A DNA stretch of 55,843 nucleotides from Ichthyophonus hoferi (taxonomy: Eukaryota; Opisthokonta; Ichthyosporea; Ichthyophonida; Ichthyophonidae), in contig NAOQ01000019.1 in NCBI GenBank assembly GCA_002751075.1, forward strand, positions 252,089 to 307,931, written 5' to 3'. The translations under genes and the position numbers were made by a program. The notes below the pieces were generated by a model that was not told the origin of the DNA, ran no database searches, and saw only the letters and a program-made list of their open reading frames with translations. Positions 54,301 to 55,843 of this stretch are shown here, in pieces. Each line of letters begins with the position of its first letter. The first letter of the stretch is position 1.

Positions 54301-55544
54301 GCATTCGTATATTATTTTACCCCACTAAAAATAACTATCCCTGCACGGTACATATATATAATAACACGTTTAAAGCAATAAATTGTGCAGACAGTACCCG
54401 CTTTGGATTAGCTTGTTGATGAGCTACTGCAGGTATTATATGATTGACTAGTTAAAAATAATGATTATTGATTGGTCATTTAACGCGCCCAAACATTTGA
54501 ATCATTCGCATCACATTCTTATAATCTAATCGTGAAGCGGGTGGCATCCTAAAACTGGAAATACATTGCATTATAACTTCCAGAGTTAACCCGTGCACCA
54601 AGCTCACAGATAACTTTAATGGTATAGTTATTATATGTAAGTATGTTGCTTTATAGGCCATATTAAATCAGGTTTATACTAGTTAGAGACATACGTTCTG
54701 GTGGAATTAATATTAAAATAGTTTTAAATTTTAATTCACATGTATGAGTACCACATCAATGGGTTTCCAGGATTTAAGGTGTTTACATTCTATATCTTTT
54801 TTAAAATTACATCTTTCTTCACTCCTCTTTACCGTTCCCTCGGTCTAAATATTATCTTTCTATTTCTTTATATTGTTATGCTTTTCTTTCTCTCAAACCT
54901 GCAATTGTAGCAGTATGTGATAGTATCTACTATCTAAATTCAACCAAAATCGACAAGGAATTACAAGTATATAAAGAAAATATATACCCCCTAGTATACA
55001 ATTGAACAAAAATAAAGTAATTGTCCATTTTTAGTATACATTGTGAAGCCTTTGATAACTGAAAAGATATACTGGTGTGTAGTACTGATTGGGGCCACAT
55101 CAAATTACAAATCTTATAGGGGTCTGGGGTTGAAACAGGTTCTTTCATGTTACATTTTTCTTATTTATTTTGAATGCTATAACCACTAAAACTATATGTT
55201 CATCAAATCTTATAATGTGTGTATAAAAAATAAAAAAACGTCTGTTAGAGCTCGATGATGATATCACAATTTACTGAAATAGTGCTTGAAACGGAAGTAT
55301 TTCCATATACATGTTGCCTTAAATAATTTAAAATCTAATTCCTTACCACAGTCACATATTCTGCTTCCATATACCATACAAAATCAAAACATTTTGCTGT
55401 CATACGACAGGGTGCAAAAAATATACAAAACTTACTCACACGGTCATGCACAGGTCTATGTTGTTGTTCCAGTCTCCTTGACTTGGTTGTTTTTTTTTTC
55501 TCTTCTACTCCATATTTTTCCGCAAAAAATGATAGTAATGTAGC
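39400..55544 (-). CDS. RFC1: Replication factor C subunit 1, 5' end beyond the window
   Basis: Large subunit of the clamp loader that opens PCNA and loads it at primer ends in the nucleus. Thirty exons, 5' to 3': 55440-55544, 53851-53955, 53455-53509, 52935-52953, 52532-52568, 52080-52184, 51748-51792, 50942-51455, 50591-50714, 49620-49686, 49205-49363, 48515-48644, 48032-48186, 47322-47418, 46815-46983, 46293-46447, 45900-46036, 45394-45489, 45046-45108, 44553-44618, 44130-44219, 43575-43660, 42796-42900, 42468-42549, 41785-41855, 41567-41695, 40891-41063, 40200-40249, 39746-39851, 39400-39455. All phases agree: 3351 nt, 1116 aa to the TAG. Order of parts: FF-motif repeats, a charged K/E-rich linker, BRCT (~320-410), LWVEKYKPAG, Walker A GPPGIGKTT, Walker B IIMDEVDG, NASDTRSK, the RFC1 C-terminal helical domain (FPSWLGNYSK, FTRAYNSETHMLPY), an acidic patch and a KKK tail. 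Human RFC1 has 1148 aa, so little more than the first exon is missing. Confidence 0.97.
42953..43389. repeat. 28-bp minisatellite in an RFC1 intron
   Basis: About 15 tandem copies of a 28-bp unit containing ATCACTACAG followed by CTCTAATAGGAT, with variants (CATTCTAATAGGA, CACCCTAACAGGA). It fills most of the intron between RFC1 exons 43575-43660 and 42796-42900. The copies abut with no spacers, and identity falls toward the right end. Confidence 0.93.
46293..46447 (-). CDS. RFC1: RFC1 exon with Walker B
   Basis: Reads SLRDEVSDVLDNRAMTEFYS, then KKRPQMIIMDEVDGMSAGD and RGGMQ. MDEVDG is the Walker B acidic motif and DRGG the conserved loop that follows in RFC1. It joins in phase 1 to 45900-46036 (ELIQLIKTTKVPIICLCND). 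Confidence 0.97.
46482..46544. repeat. Purine-rich 22-bp tandem repeat in an RFC1 intron
   Basis: About two and a half copies of a unit containing GAGAGGGAGAGGAAGAAGGA, preceded by a short GA run. On the transcribed strand it is a polypyrimidine tract, just downstream of exon 46815-46983's intron and next to the 46447 acceptor. Confidence 0.85.
46815..46983 (-). CDS. RFC1: RFC1 exon with Walker A
   Basis: Reads FKAVLISGPPGIGKTTTATL and GYDVIELNASDTRSKTR. GPPGIGKTT is the nucleotide-binding P-loop of the AAA+ module and NASDTRSK is diagnostic of the RFC1 family. Phase 1 in, phase 2 out. Confidence 0.98.
50591..50714 (-). CDS. RFC1: RFC1 BRCT exon, first half
   Basis: Follows REGPKALG from the upstream exon and reads GTREIPKGNSNSFQGMTFVV then TGELECIARDDWTDLVKRLG GR. 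This is the BRCT domain of RFC1, which binds 5'-phosphorylated double-stranded DNA. The second half lies on 49620-49686 (VTTGVSKKTDYVIVGRDPG). Confidence 0.95.
50942..51455 (-). CDS. RFC1: RFC1 charged linker exon
   Basis: A 514-nt exon beginning NIPRKRPSQVSNSSPIKED and dominated by K and E runs (for example KKEKTMKMDTQKRHHEEQ), ending KKKNFWAYKSREGPKALG. Likely disordered and nuclear-targeting. The final block is the conserved lead-in to the BRCT domain (human YRSYLNREGPKALG). Confidence 0.95.
52935..52953 (-). CDS. RFC1: RFC1 19-nt microexon
   Basis: Nineteen bases between a gacag acceptor and a gtaaga donor. It is required to turn phase 1 of exon 53455-53509 (ends KSKNDFFSSD) into phase 2 of exon 52532-52568 (QDAVKSRFFNSK). 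The joined read is FFSSDEDDNFQEQDAVKS, an acidic stretch with casein-kinase-II-like serines. Confidence 0.75.
53851..53955 (-). CDS. RFC1: RFC1 PIP-like exon, copy B
   Basis: 105 nt, phase 0 at both ends, starting ATLLSFFGKKSNVKSSGTTK and ending KRSQEDT at a gtaagc donor. It resembles the N-terminal DIRKFFG/NISDFFGK motif of human and yeast RFC1. If spliced after copy A, the residue before ATLL is arginine, not the PIP glutamine. Confidence 0.8.
55440..55544 (-). CDS. RFC1: RFC1 PIP-like exon, copy A
   Basis: 105 nt, phase 0 at both ends, starting ATLLSFFAEKYGVEEKKKTT and ending RPVHDR at a gtgagt donor. The motif T-L-L-S-F-F fits positions 3-8 of a PCNA-interacting (PIP) box; the glutamine would come from the upstream exon, which lies outside the window. 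It shares length, phase and opening residues with 53851-53955. Confidence 0.75.
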
Positions 55545-55843
55545 CTATAGGAAATTCTGTGTTAAGATTGGTCATTTTTAGACCTTTATGTTATGTCTTA
55601 CGGATGGCCTTGCGAGTGCCTCCGGCGTGGTATATATTATAATACTAGTTTTACAGCTTTTTTGGGACTCGAAAGCAAAAATCTACATTAAAAGATGACC
55701 TCATATTTATTTGTTAATTAGAATTTTATGCATACTTTTCTTTCTTTTCTTTTGAAATTCCAACCTTCCAATATTGTGAAGGAATGCCCCTTAAATTGGC
55801 CTAGACCTACCGGAAAACAATTTACCCTGCCGCTTACCCTTTT
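55545..55843. other. RFC1 intron running off the window edge
   Basis: Sequence upstream of the ATLLSFFAEK exon. No start codon or further exon is convincing, so the RFC1 first exon is probably to the right of the window. Confidence 0.55.

Noticed and set aside
1-55843. Transposons, LTR elements, viral copies, tRNA or rRNA genes
   Set aside because: No terminal repeats with coding content, reverse transcriptase, transposase, capsid-type frames or RNA-gene signatures were seen on either strand.

Overview
The window is intron-rich, AT-rich metazoan nuclear DNA. It carries three clearly recognisable animal-type genes, one probable augmin-subunit gene and a short unresolved stretch. Exons are short (16 to ~900 nt) with good splice consensus, introns are a few hundred bases to ~2.5 kb, and intergenic gaps are about 1.5-1.9 kb. 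The genes would fit a compact non-bilaterian animal genome such as a sponge, but the species cannot be fixed from sequence alone. I see no rRNA, tRNA, CRISPR array, transposon, LTR element or viral copy.

Layout. (1) 146-22671, minus: a complete CLC-family chloride channel of the ClC-1/2/K plasma-membrane type, 29 exons, about 1105 aa, with two CBS domains separated by an unusually long linker. (2) 24143-31732, plus, divergent from the channel: a helical protein of about 337 aa that I tentatively relate to HAUS7, an augmin complex subunit. It is interrupted by a 234-base assembly gap whose two flanks repeat the same ~320 bp, including one exon. (3) 33300-37526, plus: a complete six-exon cystinosin gene (CTNS, 365 aa), the lysosomal cystine/H+ exporter, with one GC-AG intron. 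(4) 39400-55544, minus, convergent with CTNS and running off the right edge: RFC1, the large subunit of the replication factor C clamp loader. Thirty exons give 1116 in-frame residues with BRCT, AAA+ and C-terminal clamp-loader domains. Between CTNS and RFC1 (about 38.2-39.1 kb) several short open exon-like stretches, best read on the minus strand, may be a further small gene.

The genes do not form a pathway: ion transport, spindle assembly, lysosomal export and DNA replication are simply neighbours. The points most worth a second look are a pair of equal-length, same-phase RFC1 exons that both start with a PIP-box-like motif; microexons of 16 and 19 nt; a CLC filter region lacking the usual P-x-G-K residues in the assembled exons; a 28-bp minisatellite in an RFC1 intron; a cluster of CCAAT boxes upstream of the channel; and the gap-flanking duplication, which looks like an assembly artefact. 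Exon boundaries were derived by hand from reading frame, GT/AG sites and recalled family sequences; no alignment was run.
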